From contig NC_087173.1 in NCBI RefSeq assembly GCF_035594125.1, positions 3,342,986-3,406,985 of the forward strand: DNA of 64,000 nt. Direction: 5' to 3'. The position numbers and the translations under genes are program-made. Below the pieces are notes generated by a model. It had not been told where the DNA came from. It did no database searches and was given only the letters and a program-made list of their open reading frames with translations. The stretch comes from Scylla paramamosain (Eukaryota; Arthropoda; Malacostraca; Decapoda; Portunidae). Of this stretch, positions 1 through 17,074 are shown piece after piece. How positions within the stretch are numbered: the first letter of the stretch is position 1; each line of letters opens with the position of its first letter.

Positions 1-104
<104 letters not shown>

Positions 105-683
105 CGCTCATTAAATGCTAATTGTCTTTCTGCTCACAGCTCTCGCTTGAATAATTTACCTTTCCTAGTGCTGTGTATGCTCTCCTCCTCTTCATTTATT
201 CATGACCTCTTCTCTCTCTCTTCAGTGGCCATAAATTTCATCTTTCTCTCTATTTTTTCCTTATCTTTCCTTGTATCTCAGTGTTTCATCTTTCTTTTAC
301 ATTATTTTCGTAATTTATCATTCGTCTGTGTTCGCCTCTACTTCTTCCTTCCACTGTTTTCCTTCTCCATGTCTTCATCCTCGTCTTCCTTCTTTACGTC
401 CTTCTTCTCCTTATCATCATCATCATTTGTCTCGTACTCTCGTTTCTGTTATTTCTTTCTCCAATTTATTACGTCTTTTTTTTTCCTTTTTGCTTTCTTT
501 TTTTTTTCTTCTCCCCCTCTTTCTTTTGTTCGCTTTTTCTCTCACTCCAGTCCTTTGTTATTACTCTTTCCAGTCCATGTCAGTTTTTCTTCCTCCTCTT
601 TTTCTTTTGTGTTCTGGATATTTCTTACAGACACGTTTCTTTTCCTTGTCGATGAACTGTGTATATTTATTACTGTTGCTGCT

Positions 684-684
684 G

Positions 685-728
<44 letters not shown>
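684..728. repeat. (CTA)n microsatellite
   Basis: About 15 trinucleotide units, preceded by a few GCT units. Confidence 0.95.
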
Positions 729-731
<3 letters not shown>

Positions 732-1256
732 CATTTCTTCCTCCTCAACTCTATTACCTTTCCTTTTTTCCTCCTCTATTTCTTCTTCTTCCTCTTCTCA
801 TTTTCATTATTAAACCTTTCTTCTCCCTCTACTGTCTCCCTCTGTTTTTCCCTTTCGTTCTTCTACTTTCCTCCTCTTTTTCTCCTTTCTTCTCTGTCCT
901 ACTCATTCTTCATCCTATCTTCCTCCATTTTCCCTTTTCTTCTTTTCACCTCTTCCCTTTTCTCTTCATACTTCGCTATATCTCCTCCCTCCTCTCCTCC
1001 TTCCCTCTTTTCCTCCTTCACTGCTACTCCATTTCCCTTCCCCTCTTCTTCTCCCCCTCCCCTTCCCCTGCCCACGGGCGACACGCGCACAGGATTACAG
1101 GGTTTCGTGGCGTTAATCCCCGACCACACAGCAGAGGACGAGGAAGGGGAAGGGAGGGAGAAGGGAGAGAGGGAGAGGGGAGAGGAGGACACCAAGGAGG
1201 GGATCTGATGGCGCCTTTTGATGGTGTAACTAATAATTTGACAGGAGAATTATGCA

Positions 1257-1259
<3 letters not shown>

Positions 1260-1322
<63 letters not shown>
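1260..1322. repeat. (TC)n microsatellite
   Basis: About 31 dinucleotide units, uninterrupted. Confidence 0.95.
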
Positions 1323-1327
<5 letters not shown>

Positions 1328-1555
1328 TGATTTCGTTACGCCTCTTCTGAAATATTAAGAGTTTTGAAAGGTTATCTAAAATTTTGCGAATTTTTGCGGG
1401 TACATTGATTGCAGGGTCTTGTATTGAATTTCGTAGGATTTTTATGCATCCAAGGTTACATTTTAAAAGTGCCACGATTCTTTTTTGCTGGTTTTTTTTT
1501 TTCTTTTTTCTTTTATCAATATTTTTTTCTTATCTACCAGAGGATGGATTTAAAT

Positions 1556-1622
1556 GCTTCGGGCTTTCACGGGGACTGTTTTCAAAGGGCACAGGTGATT
1601 AGTCGAGTTATTAAAGGTTATT
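1556..1622 (-). mobile_element. Fragment of the 210-bp MITE-like family
   Basis: Read on the minus strand this matches the right half of the dispersed family best seen at 17812-18037: a block with CTTTGAAAACAG and the preceding segment that reads TAATCATCTCTGTGGCC in better copies. It lies about 370 bp left of the 31-bp minisatellite, whose unit resembles another part of the same family. The terminus is degraded. Confidence 0.5.
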
Positions 1623-1989
1623 TTTTTCCCCAACAAGGTTATTTTTTCTCCTACTGATGGTACAGAATCTTTGTCAACCTTCTCCCTGCCTCGTGCAGCA
1701 TTTCACAACACTAAAAGCGCCGTACAAAACATTTACGAGCACTTACAAGAAAGAAATGGGGTTAAAAGACGATGTTTTCCAAATTTGCAGAAAGAAATGA
1801 GATCAGAAGACTATGTTTTCATATTTGCAGCCAGTGTAATGTTTCGAGATGACCGAAGTACTGAAGGAAATGTTTCAGAGTAGTTTGTTATTAAAGAAAA
1901 GTGTCTTGAATAGCAGTGAAGGGGTTAAGATACTTCTGGAATCATAACATCCTTAAAAATTATGATGGCTGTTGAAATTCTATAATTAC

Positions 1990-2245
1990 GTTCATTGGAG
2001 CCTGTTTAAATGCCGAAAACGATCACAAGAGCCCGTTAAAATCCGGATAGCGTTCACTAGGGCCTGTAAAAATCCTAGTAAAGTTCACTAAAGTGTGTTA
2101 GAACCCTGATAACGTTCGCTAGAGCCTGTTAAAATGCCAGCAACGTTCACTTGAGCCTATTGAAACACTAATAACGTTCACTAGAGCCTGTTAAAATACT
2201 AATACGGTTCATCGCAGCCTGTTAGAACCTGATAACGTTCACGAG
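1990..2245 (+). repeat. 31-bp minisatellite, about 8.2 copies
   Basis: Unit starts fall at 1990, 2021, 2052, 2083, 2114, 2145, 2176, 2207 and 2237, so the period is 31 bp with one 30-bp unit. Each unit begins GTTCACTAGAGCCTGTTA or a near variant. Units differ at several positions, so the array is not recent. It resembles an internal part of the MITE-like family (compare 16984-17014). Confidence 0.9.
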
Positions 2246-2526
2246 AAGCAATTTAACAGTTTATTGAAGAAAGTACATAAATAGGGATACAAGAAAAGGA
2301 ATGGGGAGTACGAAGCAAGGAAATAACGAGAAAAAATGTAGTCAGTTAAACGGTTACAGGTAAGACGCCGGGGTGTTTGGGAATACGTGCCAGCGTTACC
2401 TGAGGTGTGGCGGTACCGCATCACCTGTGACCGTGGCCTCAGGTGCATTGATTGGCCCTCGCTGCCTAAGATTATATCACCTTATAGATTACAAATGTGT
2501 TATTCTCACGCGAGTGTTTCGCTCTA

Positions 2527-2680
2527 GGCTGCTGCTGCTGCTGCTGCTGCTATTGCTACTGCTATTATTACTGCTGCTGCTATTGCTATTGCTATTACTA
2601 TTGTTATTGTTATTGCTTTTGCTGCTACTACTACTACTACTGCTACTACTATTACTATTATTACTACTACAACAACAACA

Positions 2681-2732
<52 letters not shown>

Positions 2733-2740
2733 GTGTTCCT

Positions 2741-2819
<79 letters not shown>
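2527..2819. repeat. Compound (CTG/CTA)n then (TC)n microsatellite
   Basis: A CTG/TTG/CTA/ACA-type trinucleotide tract to about 2733 passes into a pure TC tract (2742-2819). Read in frame it gives a poly-Leu then Leu-Ser artefact. Confidence 0.95.
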
Positions 2820-2823
<4 letters not shown>

Positions 2824-3215
2824 TGTTCATATGGCTTAACATCAGTTTTTTTTTTTTTACTTTTTTCGTACTTTCTTCAAATTCCTGTCATTTTTTTCTT
2901 TGCAAGAGATACAGAGAAAAAAAAAATAAACAGAACAGCAAAAAACTATCTTACACTCAAGATGCGTTAAGATTTTTATCCCAGATCTCCAGGTCTTTTA
3001 AAACTTATGAAATAAAAGAAAGTAAAAGTTAAGGAAGAAGGAGAAGAAAGACGAAAAAGAGGAAGAGAAGGAAAAGACGAAAACAAGGAAAAGAATGAGA
3101 GAAAGAAATGTGATACGCTAAGGAGAGGAGGAGGAGGAGGAGGACAAAGAGGAAGAAGAAGAAGAAGAATTTACCATATGAACTCGGAAATAAAATCCCC
3201 ACAAAAAATAAATAA

Positions 3216-3223
3216 ATAATAAC

Positions 3224-3285
<62 letters not shown>

Positions 3286-3286
3286 G
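3216..3286. repeat. (AAT)n microsatellite
   Basis: About 23 trinucleotide units following AAATAAATAAAT. Confidence 0.95.
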
Positions 3287-3479
3287 GGAAGAGGAGAGAA
3301 GGGGAAACAGAAGGGAAGACTCATGGAAGGGGAGGGAAGGGGAAAGCAGCAGCAGAAGCAGGAAGGACGAGGATAAGGGAAATTTGACCTGCTTCTCTCA
3401 CCTGGCCCTGACACGCCTCTCTCGTTTCACCTGCTGGGGGGAAAACGGGGGAGGGGAGAGGGGGGAAGACAAGGAACTG

Positions 3480-3482
<3 letters not shown>

Positions 3483-3553
<71 letters not shown>
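3483..3553. repeat. (AC)n microsatellite
   Basis: About 35 dinucleotide units, uninterrupted. Confidence 0.95.
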
Positions 3554-3554
<1 letters not shown>

Positions 3555-3755
3555 TATCGTCACGTCACTTCTGGAAACTGGGCAGTGTCACACCCTTGGA
3601 TGGTTGCCAGGAAGGAGAAGAAAAAGAAGGAAGAGGAAGAGGAGGAGGAGGAAGACTGGCGCCAGAGGGTAATTTTCTTAGTCTGGTCCCGTGGATCTTT
3701 TATAAACGACTACAGTTCATCATGAAGGATCAATAACAACCTGTCAGAATGTTTT

Positions 3756-3757
<2 letters not shown>

Positions 3758-3802
<45 letters not shown>
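3758..3802. repeat. (GT)n microsatellite
   Basis: About 22 dinucleotide units, followed to about 3965 by TTATTG/GATGAT low-complexity sequence. Confidence 0.95.
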
Positions 3803-3803
<1 letters not shown>

Positions 3804-5308
3804 TTGGGGGGGTAGAGTTTCGTGTGTGTTTACTCATTAATCTGGTTTAATGGCAGCTTTTTATTGTTGCTGGTGTTGTTAGTGTTATTATTATTATTGT
3901 TGTTGTTATTATTATGATTATTTATTATTGTTGTTGTTTTTGTTTATGATGATGATGATGATGATTTTTTTTCATCATCTGTTTCTTCACATTCTTCGTC
4001 TTCGTCTTCCTTTTTTTTTTCTTCTTCTTCTATTTTAACTTTTTTTTTTTCTTCTACTTGTTTGTATTACTTCTTACTTCCTTCCTATTCTCCTTCCTTC
4101 CTTCATTCATTCTTTCCCTCCTTCCTTTCTTTTATTTATCCTCAAAAAAAAAAAAATGAAGAAAACTGCGTCAGGGTCACGTTCTTTATTATTACCTCGA
4201 TCAATAGTCTAATTTTCCTCCCTCTCTCTCCCTCTCCCTCTCCCTCTCTCTCTCTCTCCCTCTCCCTTCTCCTCTATCACCCTCACCCCTCCCTGCCGTG
4301 CTCCCCACTAATCATCCGCGGCCTTCCTTCCTTCATCCTTATCCCTCATCTTAATCTTCCCCGCGTCCTTGTACACAAATGGTTTAGTCACTGACACAAA
4401 AGGGAACCGTTTTCTATGACCCTATCTGCTGAAATGCTCTTTGTGTATTTATTCGTTCATTTGATTATTTACTTGGTGTTATTTTGTTGTTCTGGTTTGT
4501 TTTTATTTATTTTTTTTTTAGTTTTAATTTTTTTTTTTCTAAGCGTTGCCTGGGAAAGTTAATATTCCATCATTTTTTCTTTTTTTTTTGTAATTTTTGT
4601 TCCCTGGGGAAAAGTTTATTCCCTTATTTTGCCTTTCTCTCTTTATTTAATTATTCATTGCTTTGTCTGTATGTCTACCTATGTATCTCCCTATTCATTT
4701 ATTTATCTATTTATGTGTCTGTTAATATCTTTATTCACCTTTAAGTGTCGCAATTTCTAGGAATTAAAAAGCGTTGAAGAAAAAAAAATAAGCTGTACAA
4801 AATTAAATAAACGATTAGAAAATACGAGTACAAGAAAATATGACTAATTACATTCACTTACGCATTTCTTTAGTTATTTATTTACTTATTTGTTAACTTA
4901 TTTATGCATTTATTTATTTATTTATTTATTTATTTGGTTCCTTCTCGCCTTGTCATAATTATTCCTTTATCGTAGAATAAATAAATAAAAAGACAGAAGT
5001 TATATCCTCCTCCTCCTCTTCCTCTTCTTTTCCTCTTTCGTTCTTTTTTTTCTTTTCTTCAGCCTTAGTTTCCTCCTCCTCCCACTCTTACTCTCCTTTT
5101 TTTGCTTTTCCTTTCCTCCTCCTCTTCCTCCTCCTCCTCCTCCTCTTCCTCCTCCCCTTCCTCCTCTTCCTCTAATGCACCTGACCTTTCGTATTTACCT
5201 CCAGACAACTCTAGCAACCTTCTTCCTCTCTTCTTCATCCGTTCTTTTCCTCTCCCTCCGTCCACCTTCTTTCCCCCCTCCTTTCCCTTCTTTCCTCCAC
5301 CTCCCTTC

Positions 5309-5311
<3 letters not shown>

Positions 5312-5379
<68 letters not shown>
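5312..5379. repeat. (TC)n microsatellite
   Basis: About 34 units, ending roughly 400 bp before the first recognised exon of the claudin-like gene. Confidence 0.95.
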
Positions 5380-5382
<3 letters not shown>

Positions 5383-5773
5383 CACTCCATCGTTTCATTT
5401 TCCACTTATTTCATTCACTTTTTTCACTCAATCACTGAATTTTTCATTTTTTTCATTCTCATTAACTTTATCTTGTTTTTTTTTTATTTTCTTTCTTAGT
5501 GCACTCCTTCACAGCAACTTTTTTTTCTTTTTTACTTCCATCAACTGCATCTTTCTTATTCCCGTCTTGTTTTCTTTTCACTTAACTTCATCTTGTTTTT
5601 TTTTTTTTAATTTCACTTCGTCACAGCACCTTTTTCTCTTTTTGCTTTTATCAACGACATATTCTTCTTTTACACTCTAATTAGTTTATTCATTTTCCTC
5701 CTTTGTCTCCTCCATTCACTTCCTTTTCTCTCCCTTCACTCATCTACCTCATCTCTGTCTTTCTCTCCCTCAG

Positions 5774-10465
<4,692 letters not shown>

Positions 10466-11010
10466 TGCCGCCTCAGCCCCCGGCCCTGGCCACGCCCCTG
10501 CCGCCGCGCCCTCCTTGCCTGCCTCCGCGCCTGCCACTGCGTCCCCCTGGCGCCGGACTGAAATGGAATACACCCAAGGACATCTTTTAGCCGCTGCTGT
10601 GTAATCAATGTCCAGTGTTTTTGTGGTGAGCGTGAGTGTGCCCTCGCTGGGAGCAGCCGAGTCCCGGGCTGGGGAATGGCGTGGGTCAGGTTTATGTTGC
10701 AGGCGCAGCCCGAGTCAGTATGGCGTGGTGGGTCACTCCAGGGATTATTGAGGCCGTCGCGACCCTTTGTCTCGCGTGGCTGTTGTGTGTGGCGGAGCCG
10801 CGGCGTGAAGGTCTCCTTGAGTGTGGCGCGGCAGCTTGTGCTAGTAGTGGCGGGCTAGGGCTGGGGGTTGGGGTGCGCATGATCTTGTACTGACGGACTT
10901 TCGAGTGTCACGTCACTTGTATTACTTGTACGTAACTAAACCCTGAGAAGTGTACGCAACCGGAGGTCTTCTGATTAAGTTGCTCAATAAAAGACAAAGC
11001 AATCAATGAT
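10466..11010 (+). other. 3' untranslated region of claudin-like gene, CpG-rich
   Basis: After the TGA at 10463-10465 the sequence is GC- and CpG-rich to about 10890, unlike the AT-rich surroundings, then reaches AATAAA at 10986-10991. Three overlapping open frames here are uninterrupted only because of base composition. Confidence 0.65.
10986..10991 (+). terminator. Poly(A) signal AATAAA
   Basis: Canonical hexamer 521 bp after the claudin-like stop codon; probable transcript end about 15-25 bp further on. Confidence 0.6.
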
Positions 11011-11140
11011 TTCTACTAAAAGAACGATCGCAGATCAGATCTCGTATCAATTCATTTTGTCAAAAGATGAACACGTGTTCCGTCACACCACCGCTTCCGT
11101 CTGGCGGCGCTGGTGTCGCTGTGGCGCTCAAAGAATGAAC

Positions 11141-11353
11141 CTTATTCTGAAACACTTCTGCGCCACACCTCCACTATTTCAAAAGACTCTAGTTGAAGTG
11201 ACACGAGTTTTTAAGGGTGTTTTTACGGTTCTAGTGACAGGTTAACAAGATTTCTACATTATTAACAGGAGAAACACTCTTGAGAACCCGGCCAATCATC
11301 TCTGTGGCCTTTGAAAACAGTCGTGGTGAGAGAGCAAAGCGTTTCTGAATACT
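11141..11353 (+). mobile_element. MITE-like element, copy A
   Basis: About 213 bp, starting TATTCTGAAACACTT and ending GCGTTTCTGAATACTGGCC, which are inverted relative to each other. Internal landmarks shared by the family are TTTTTAAGGGTGTTTTTACGG, TTCTACATTATTAACAGGAG and ATCATCTCTGTGGCCTTTGA. No open reading frame, so non-autonomous. Confidence 0.85.
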
Positions 11354-11423
11354 GGCCAATCAGCGACAGATAAAGAGGAGTCTGATCCTGTGTTGTGCTC
11401 CAGCTTGGCACGAGGCTTACAAA

Positions 11424-11428
<5 letters not shown>

Positions 11429-11513
<85 letters not shown>
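11429..11513. repeat. (TC)n microsatellite
   Basis: About 42 units, starting 76 bp after MITE-like copy A. Confidence 0.95.
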
Positions 11514-11516
<3 letters not shown>

Positions 11517-12627
11517 CATCTGATCAGCGGCGCCTTGCGATGCTCACTTTTTTTTTTACATGTTACAGGGACAGACACGGCCGCTGAGCTCAAAATATCC
11601 GCTTGTCATCCTTCCTTATCGTGTACGTTGCATTAACTTCACCGTGTTCATGAACGTTTTATACTATTCGTTCTAGAGATGTCAAGATGTCATGTTGTGG
11701 TGTCGAGGGGAGAGGAAGAGGCTGCAGTCCTGTGTAGTAACAGATAAGGTAATTGTCGTTCACTTGTTACGTCGTTTCCCGCCACTATACAGAGGCTCAG
11801 GACAATAATAGTAATAATTCTCGGTGTTCTCTGCTCGTTCTCGGGGCGTGAGGAGGCGGTGACCTCAGCGGTGACACTCAGCAATTGAGGCCTCCACTTG
11901 ATAACACTTTACTCTTCATCACGCACGTCACGCATCGTCACCCTTCGTAAACAAACTGCCCGAGTCGTCATTTTCCTACTCTTCAGAAAGCGAGATGAAA
12001 AAAACGTATTTTTTCTCGCTTCCCTATAAAAAGTAAAGATAAGATAAATTTTCAACCACTCAGCCAGGACAGAACAAAGAGAACTGTACCGAAACCACTT
12101 GAAGCAGGATGGAACTAGGAGGAACAGTTCATAAATCGCCGGAAAGTGACATAGGCGGTTTGTTTATGACAATATTATCAACACAACGATTCGCCGACAA
12201 TCACTGAACACCGCCTCCCTTTCAGAACCCACAGATCAGGCTGCCCTTCGCGCGCCACACGTGTTGAGGGGCGTCAGGAAGCCCCATCGCACTCACTCCA
12301 GTTCTTTACATCCATCAGACTGACTTGATTGCGTTTTCTATGACGAACGGGAAAGAGAGAGACGCAGGAAACTTCTCCGTGAACGTTTATCATTCCTGTT
12401 AAGTCTGGAGCTCTCAGTAAGGGAGGTGGAAACGTGTTGCTTCTTATGACGAAAGAAGAGAGGCGCAGGACACACTTCTTCAGTGTTGTTTATCCACGCA
12501 ATTTTTTTTTTCTTTTTCTTTTTGAGCTCTCAGTAAGGGAGGCGGAGTCATGTTGCTTCATTTTAGAACGGAGAGAAGACGGAGAAAGATGCGCAGGACG
12601 TATAATTTCACATGAATATTTTTTTTT
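11514..12627. other. Intergenic, no gene recognised
   Basis: Unique-looking sequence. I see no exon with both splice sites and family similarity, and no RNA gene. Two similar blocks (about 12340-12430 and 12450-12560) share GAGCTCTCAGTAAGGGAGG, a local duplication. Confidence 0.5.
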
Positions 12628-12745
12628 ATGAGTGGTACTGGCCAAGGACTACAAAAAAATAAATAAATAAAAAAGACTCACTGAGGTGCTGCTCCCTACA
12701 AGAAAATAGGTAAAGAGATTATGTGAGATTTGAGAACTATCTTAT
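12628..12745 (-). mobile_element. LINE 3'-end fragment
   Basis: Minus-strand match to the 3' terminus of the 51-kb element (GGTACTGGCCAAGGACTACA, then CACTGAGGTGC). It is more diverged than the intronic copies and is intergenic. Confidence 0.65.
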
Positions 12746-12840
12746 TTATCCACGCCACGTTCGAGGGCCTGAACACGTGACAAGGGAGCTGGAGAGGTGT
12801 CAGAAGTCCCAAAGGAAACTGAGGCGCAGTGCATAAACCT

Positions 12841-13044
12841 AAGGATTCTCAAAAGAACTTCGTAGTCTTATCTCTTGTGCTTCTGACAGACTCTAGTGGC
12901 AGTTGTTGGGTTTTTCAAATCTCTTTTTACGATTACTGCGATAGTTTAACAGGGATTCTGCACAGTGAGGAAAAACACCAATGAGATCCTAACTTTTCAT
13001 CTTTGCAGTCCTTACGAGACCTCGAAGCATCTCAGAATACAGGC
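12841..13044 (+). mobile_element. Diverged MITE-like element
   Basis: Order and spacing of the family are kept (ACTCTAGTGGCAG, GGGTTTTTCAAATC, GTTTAACAGGGATTCT, terminal GCATCTCAGAATACAGGC), but many substitutions make this an old copy. Confidence 0.55.
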
Positions 13045-13380
13045 TCAGGTATCAGTAAGTGTCAGTACAAGCGGGTCACGGAAAACAGTTTAGACTATTC
13101 AAAATTTCATGGTCTCTTTTTTTCTTTCTATTTTTCTGAGGTTAAAAATTTGTACGTGCGCCTTCAAAAGTGGAAATTTGGCGGAATTTTTTTATTCTTT
13201 TTTTTTTTTTTTTATCAGGAACGCTCTTGTTAGTGAATGAGCGAAGGACGTGCCCGGGTTTCGATATCTGAGAGCCGGTGTACTGCAAGGTGTCCGCCTC
13301 GTGTGTGCGTGAAGGAGACAGAACTGAAGTGACGGAAGGCGAGACAGTGTTGAAGATTCTCACGTGGAGTATTACTTGTA

Positions 13381-13383
<3 letters not shown>

Positions 13384-13438
<55 letters not shown>

Positions 13439-13508
13439 CATCATCATTATACAATCGTAGTAATAGTGTTAGTAGTAGTAGTAGTAGTCGTAGCAGTAGT
13501 TATAGTAA

Positions 13509-13559
<51 letters not shown>

Positions 13560-13571
13560 CAGCAGCAGTAG
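13384..13571. repeat. (TTA)n and (AGT)n compound microsatellite
   Basis: (TTA)n at 13384-13438, a 30-bp spacer, then (AGT)n with GTC/AGC interruptions at 13470-13571. The open frames on both strands are artefacts. Confidence 0.95.
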
Positions 13572-13832
13572 TTATGTAAAGAAAATATAAAGAGAAACAT
13601 ACAGAAAAAATCATCAGAATCACCTTTAGAAAACTCTCTCTGAAGGTTAAAGAAAAAAAAAGAGACAAAAGAACCATTTTTCGTGTGTTTTCATGTCCCC
13701 GTCAGCAGTAAATGCACTCCGGGGCTCTGCTGGGGTAGGGCAAGAGGGCGGAGGAGGGGCTGCTAACTGTAAATAACCGCCGTGTGCTTTGCCATTCTGT
13801 CATTCCCCTCCGTGTTTCCTCCCCTTGATAAG

Positions 13833-14043
13833 GCCCGGATTCTGAACCACTTCTACACCCCACCTCCACTATTTCAAAACCTCTATATAGTATGCGGGTT
13901 TCTAAGGGTGTTTTCACGGTTTTAGTAACAGATTAATAACATTTCTACATTATTCAGAGCAGAAACAGTCTTGAAAACCCGGTTAATCATCTCTGTGGCC
14001 TTTGAAAATTGTCGTGGTGAGGTAGAGGAGCGTTTCTGAATGT
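13833..14043 (+). mobile_element. MITE-like element, copy B
   Basis: Starts GCCCGGATTCTGAACCACTT and ends GAGCGTTTCTGAATGTGGG. The same internal landmarks as copy A are in the same order. Confidence 0.85.
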
Positions 14044-14158
14044 GGGTCTGTAAGTCACACCATCGCTAAGTACATCATCCTCTCGTAACACTGTCAGCTC
14101 CGTGTATAGCGTCTTAGCGCTGTATGTTCGTATACGTGTTTATTTATTGAGGAGTTCG

Positions 14159-14159
<1 letters not shown>

Positions 14160-14197
<38 letters not shown>

Positions 14198-14454
14198 AGG
14201 GATGGAGGGTGTTTGTCTTACTTGGAAATTTATGCCACGTAGGAGTTTAATGGAAGGAAAAGAAAGAGATAATACTTGAAAGGTTACCGGAATTGTTGTT
14301 GCGGTGTTGTTTTTAATGAGTGTGTGTGTGTGTGTGTGTGTGTGTGTTGGGCCGATTCTATATTTCAAGGTTCATTCACGACTAATGACTAATGCTTCGG
14401 GGTTTAATCACGACTCATGGCAGGCTTCACACACACACACACACACACACACAG
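14160..14454. repeat. Three short (GT)n/(CA)n tracts
   Basis: (GT)n at 14160-14192 and about 14320-14347, and (CA)n at about 14428-14453, so GT then CA in inverted relation within 300 bp. Confidence 0.9.
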
Positions 14455-14655
14455 AGGACTACACTCTCCAGACACACATTAGCTAACACGAGCGCCACAT
14501 TAGGACGGATTAAACCCATTAGAGGGAGGCGGAAGAATCATTTGCTTTAAAGAGACTTGCCTCGACCCCGTGACAGTCAACACAGCACCACCAAACTGCA
14601 AAACTGCAAAACTGCAAAACCAAGCAGCCACACTTGGGAATTTCCTGCAAGTTAT

Positions 14656-14870
14656 AGGCCGTAATCTAAAACACTTCTGTCTGCACTTCGACTACTTTCA
14701 AAAGGCTCTAGTTGAAGTTGTACGGGTTTTTAAGGGTGTTTGTATAGTTGTAGTGACAGCGTGATAAGGTTTCTACATTATTAACAGGGGAAACGCTCTT
14801 GAAAACCCGGGTAATTTTCTCTGTGGCCTTGGAAAATTGTCGTAGTGAAGGGCGAGGCGTTTCTGAATAA
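14656..14870 (+). mobile_element. MITE-like element, copy C
   Basis: Starts GGCCGTAATCTAAAACACTT and ends AGGCGTTTCTGAATAAG. Immediately upstream (14592-14622) is a four-fold tandem repeat containing AAACTGC. Confidence 0.85.
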
Positions 14871-16229
14871 GATGTCTATTTTCAGATTTTCTTTTTTTTT
14901 TCCGGTGTCATATAAAAGATTCTTGGTACAATTAAGTTTAGAAGTTGTGTAATCGGTCTCACTTGGGAAATTTCCGGTAAATTCCCATTGTACTGTGTGG
15001 CTTTAGTGAACATTTAGATTTTTTTTTTCTTCTTCTTCTATACTGACGTCAAATACAGATCTTGGCAGTCAGGTTCAGAAGTCGTGTAATCTGCCACACT
15101 CCATATCACTGTTGACCGTCTTTCCTCAGTCATCAGCCCCGTCAGTTGTCAGGTTTGCGTGTGAAGACTGCCAGCTGATCAGAGGACCTAACATTGAGAG
15201 AAAAACTAAATAGAGTGCAAGGGAGGGCAAGATTATTCGATTTCTGACCATGACTGTATGGGATAAATTGTAAAATGTACCGTAATGTTTTGTGAATTGG
15301 GCTCATACGTTTGGCAGAGAGGAGACCAATGAGATGTAGGAAAACTTGGTTAAAATGTAAAGCAATCCTGTGATTCTCTTTCAGCTGAAGTTTTTCTACC
15401 TCTCCCCCTCTCACTGATTTATATATATTGTTTGATTTCAATTTGCAGATCATAGTTTCACCTAAAGATTATTACAACATACTCCTGCCGTCCTGATGTC
15501 ATTTCCAAAAGAGCTCGAGGCGAAACTAAATCCCAGTTATATTTATCCCCAAACTGAAACATTGAAACCCACGTATTCACACTGAAGGTTATCACTAAGT
15601 GCTCATGACACACTCCTGCCGCCTTGATGCCGTCTGGGAGAACTCCAAGCAAAACGTGAACTAAATCAAACTTCCACTGAACAATTTATTCCTCAACTGA
15701 CCGCAGACTGTCTGGATGAGAAGACGTGTGATGAGTCTGTGCTAAGCTGCTTCTGTGTAGGCTTTGTGTATAGGGTTGAAGGTGTGGAGATTCAAGCTTT
15801 AGACATTGTTATTACAGAGCTGAAGACAAAAGCAATATCACATCCAGTGTTATATATTTATACTGTCTTTGTTTAAAAGCAAAATATATACATATATATA
15901 TATATATATATATCGAGTGTTTCCTTGAGAGATGATTCTGTCTACGAGGTAAACTCTGCCGGGGCTTGTCACTTCCGTGTCTAGCTACAAATAAATAATC
16001 TAGTACATTAGTGGACGTTTCTCTTTCCTTTGAACTTTGTACGTACAATTTTCAAGAGATGTCACAAAATACTCGTACAACGTGATTCTTTTTTCTTCTT
16101 TATCTTTCGGTGGTGGCCTCAAAATATGACATCTCATTCTAAGAAAAATGTACGTATTTACTTGTTCAGTTTTTCCTTAATGTTTGTGTTCCTTTTCGTA
16201 TACTGAAGTACAGGCATCGTGATAATGAG
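14871..16229. other. Intergenic, no gene recognised
   Basis: AT-rich sequence. A short AT repeat at about 15892-15913 is the only clear feature. The open frames of 64-103 codons on the minus strand have no recognisable domain. Confidence 0.5.
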
Positions 16230-16432
16230 GACCATAGTCTGAAACATCTTCACTACTTTCAGAAGGCTGTAGGTGGTGTTACACGGATTTTTAAGAGTAT
16301 TTTTTATACTTCTAGTGACATATTGATAAAATTTCTACAGTATCAACGGGAGAAATACTCGTGAGAACCCGTCAAATCATCTCTGTGCTCCTTGGAACTA
16401 ATGGTGTGAGAACAAAGCTTTTTAGAATATGT
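16230..16432 (+). mobile_element. MITE-like element, copy D
   Basis: Starts GACCATAGTCTGAAACATCTT and ends AAAGCTTTTTAGAATATG. Internal blocks are conserved with more substitutions than in copies A and E. Confidence 0.75.
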
Positions 16433-16962
16433 ATTGGTTTTATTTCCACGAATCTCCTTCACTGGCTCCCCTTCATCCACTCCCCTACCGTCCATATGCA
16501 TTTTTTTTCCCTTTGTATTATATTCTTTGTCTGTAGTATCGTAGTGCCATTATCATTGTCTGCCGGAAGCTTTGGCCACGGCGATGGCTTGAGAATCCCC
16601 AGTTTCCTCCAGGATTTGAATCTGGGCAGGATGGGGCAAGAGTGCAATACATTTCTTGCACCATCTATACTACGCATTTAAATCACGGCACAGATCCCAC
16701 AAACAATATTTTGAAGTAGTGGTGTAATTCCTACTGAGGAACAGCATGTCTTCTGCACAATAGTATTCACATTTCTTGTATACGTATAGCATATCTCCTA
16801 TATACTCCTACACACAATGATTAATTATGTCATATTTCCTTCACTGTGTAGGCGCATCCCTGTAGGGGGGACGTCTCTGTCAGTTCTCGGTGTCCATGCC
16901 TCTCCAACTCCCGACGGTCTTCACCAGCTAACAGGTACGTACTTCCACCTACTGGTAATAGA

Positions 16963-17074
16963 AACGCTTTGCTGTCTTACCTCGACTAGAACCATAAAAA
17001 TCCTACTAAAAACCCGTGTAACCTTAATTAGAGCCTTTTGAAATTGCGCACAGAAATCCTTCAGAATATAGGCC
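16963..17074 (-). mobile_element. MITE-like element, internally deleted, inverted
   Basis: Minus-strand copy of only about 110 bp. It starts GAAACGCTTTGCTG and ends CCTTCAGAATATAGGCC, with the central part missing. Bases 16984-17014 are the segment that most resembles the 31-bp minisatellite unit at 2052. Confidence 0.7.

Noticed and set aside
147..1330. Three overlapping long open frames rich in Ser, Phe, Leu or Tyr
   Set aside because: All three + frames are open only because the sequence is pyrimidine-rich and contains (CTA)n and (TC)n; no domain, splice context or codon preference supports a gene.
16836..16936. Possible coding exon (acceptor TGTAG, donor ACAG|GTACGT, open frame RIPVGGTSLSVLGV)
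   Set aside because: Splice-like ends are present but there is no family similarity and no neighbouring exon to join it to; kept only as a remark.
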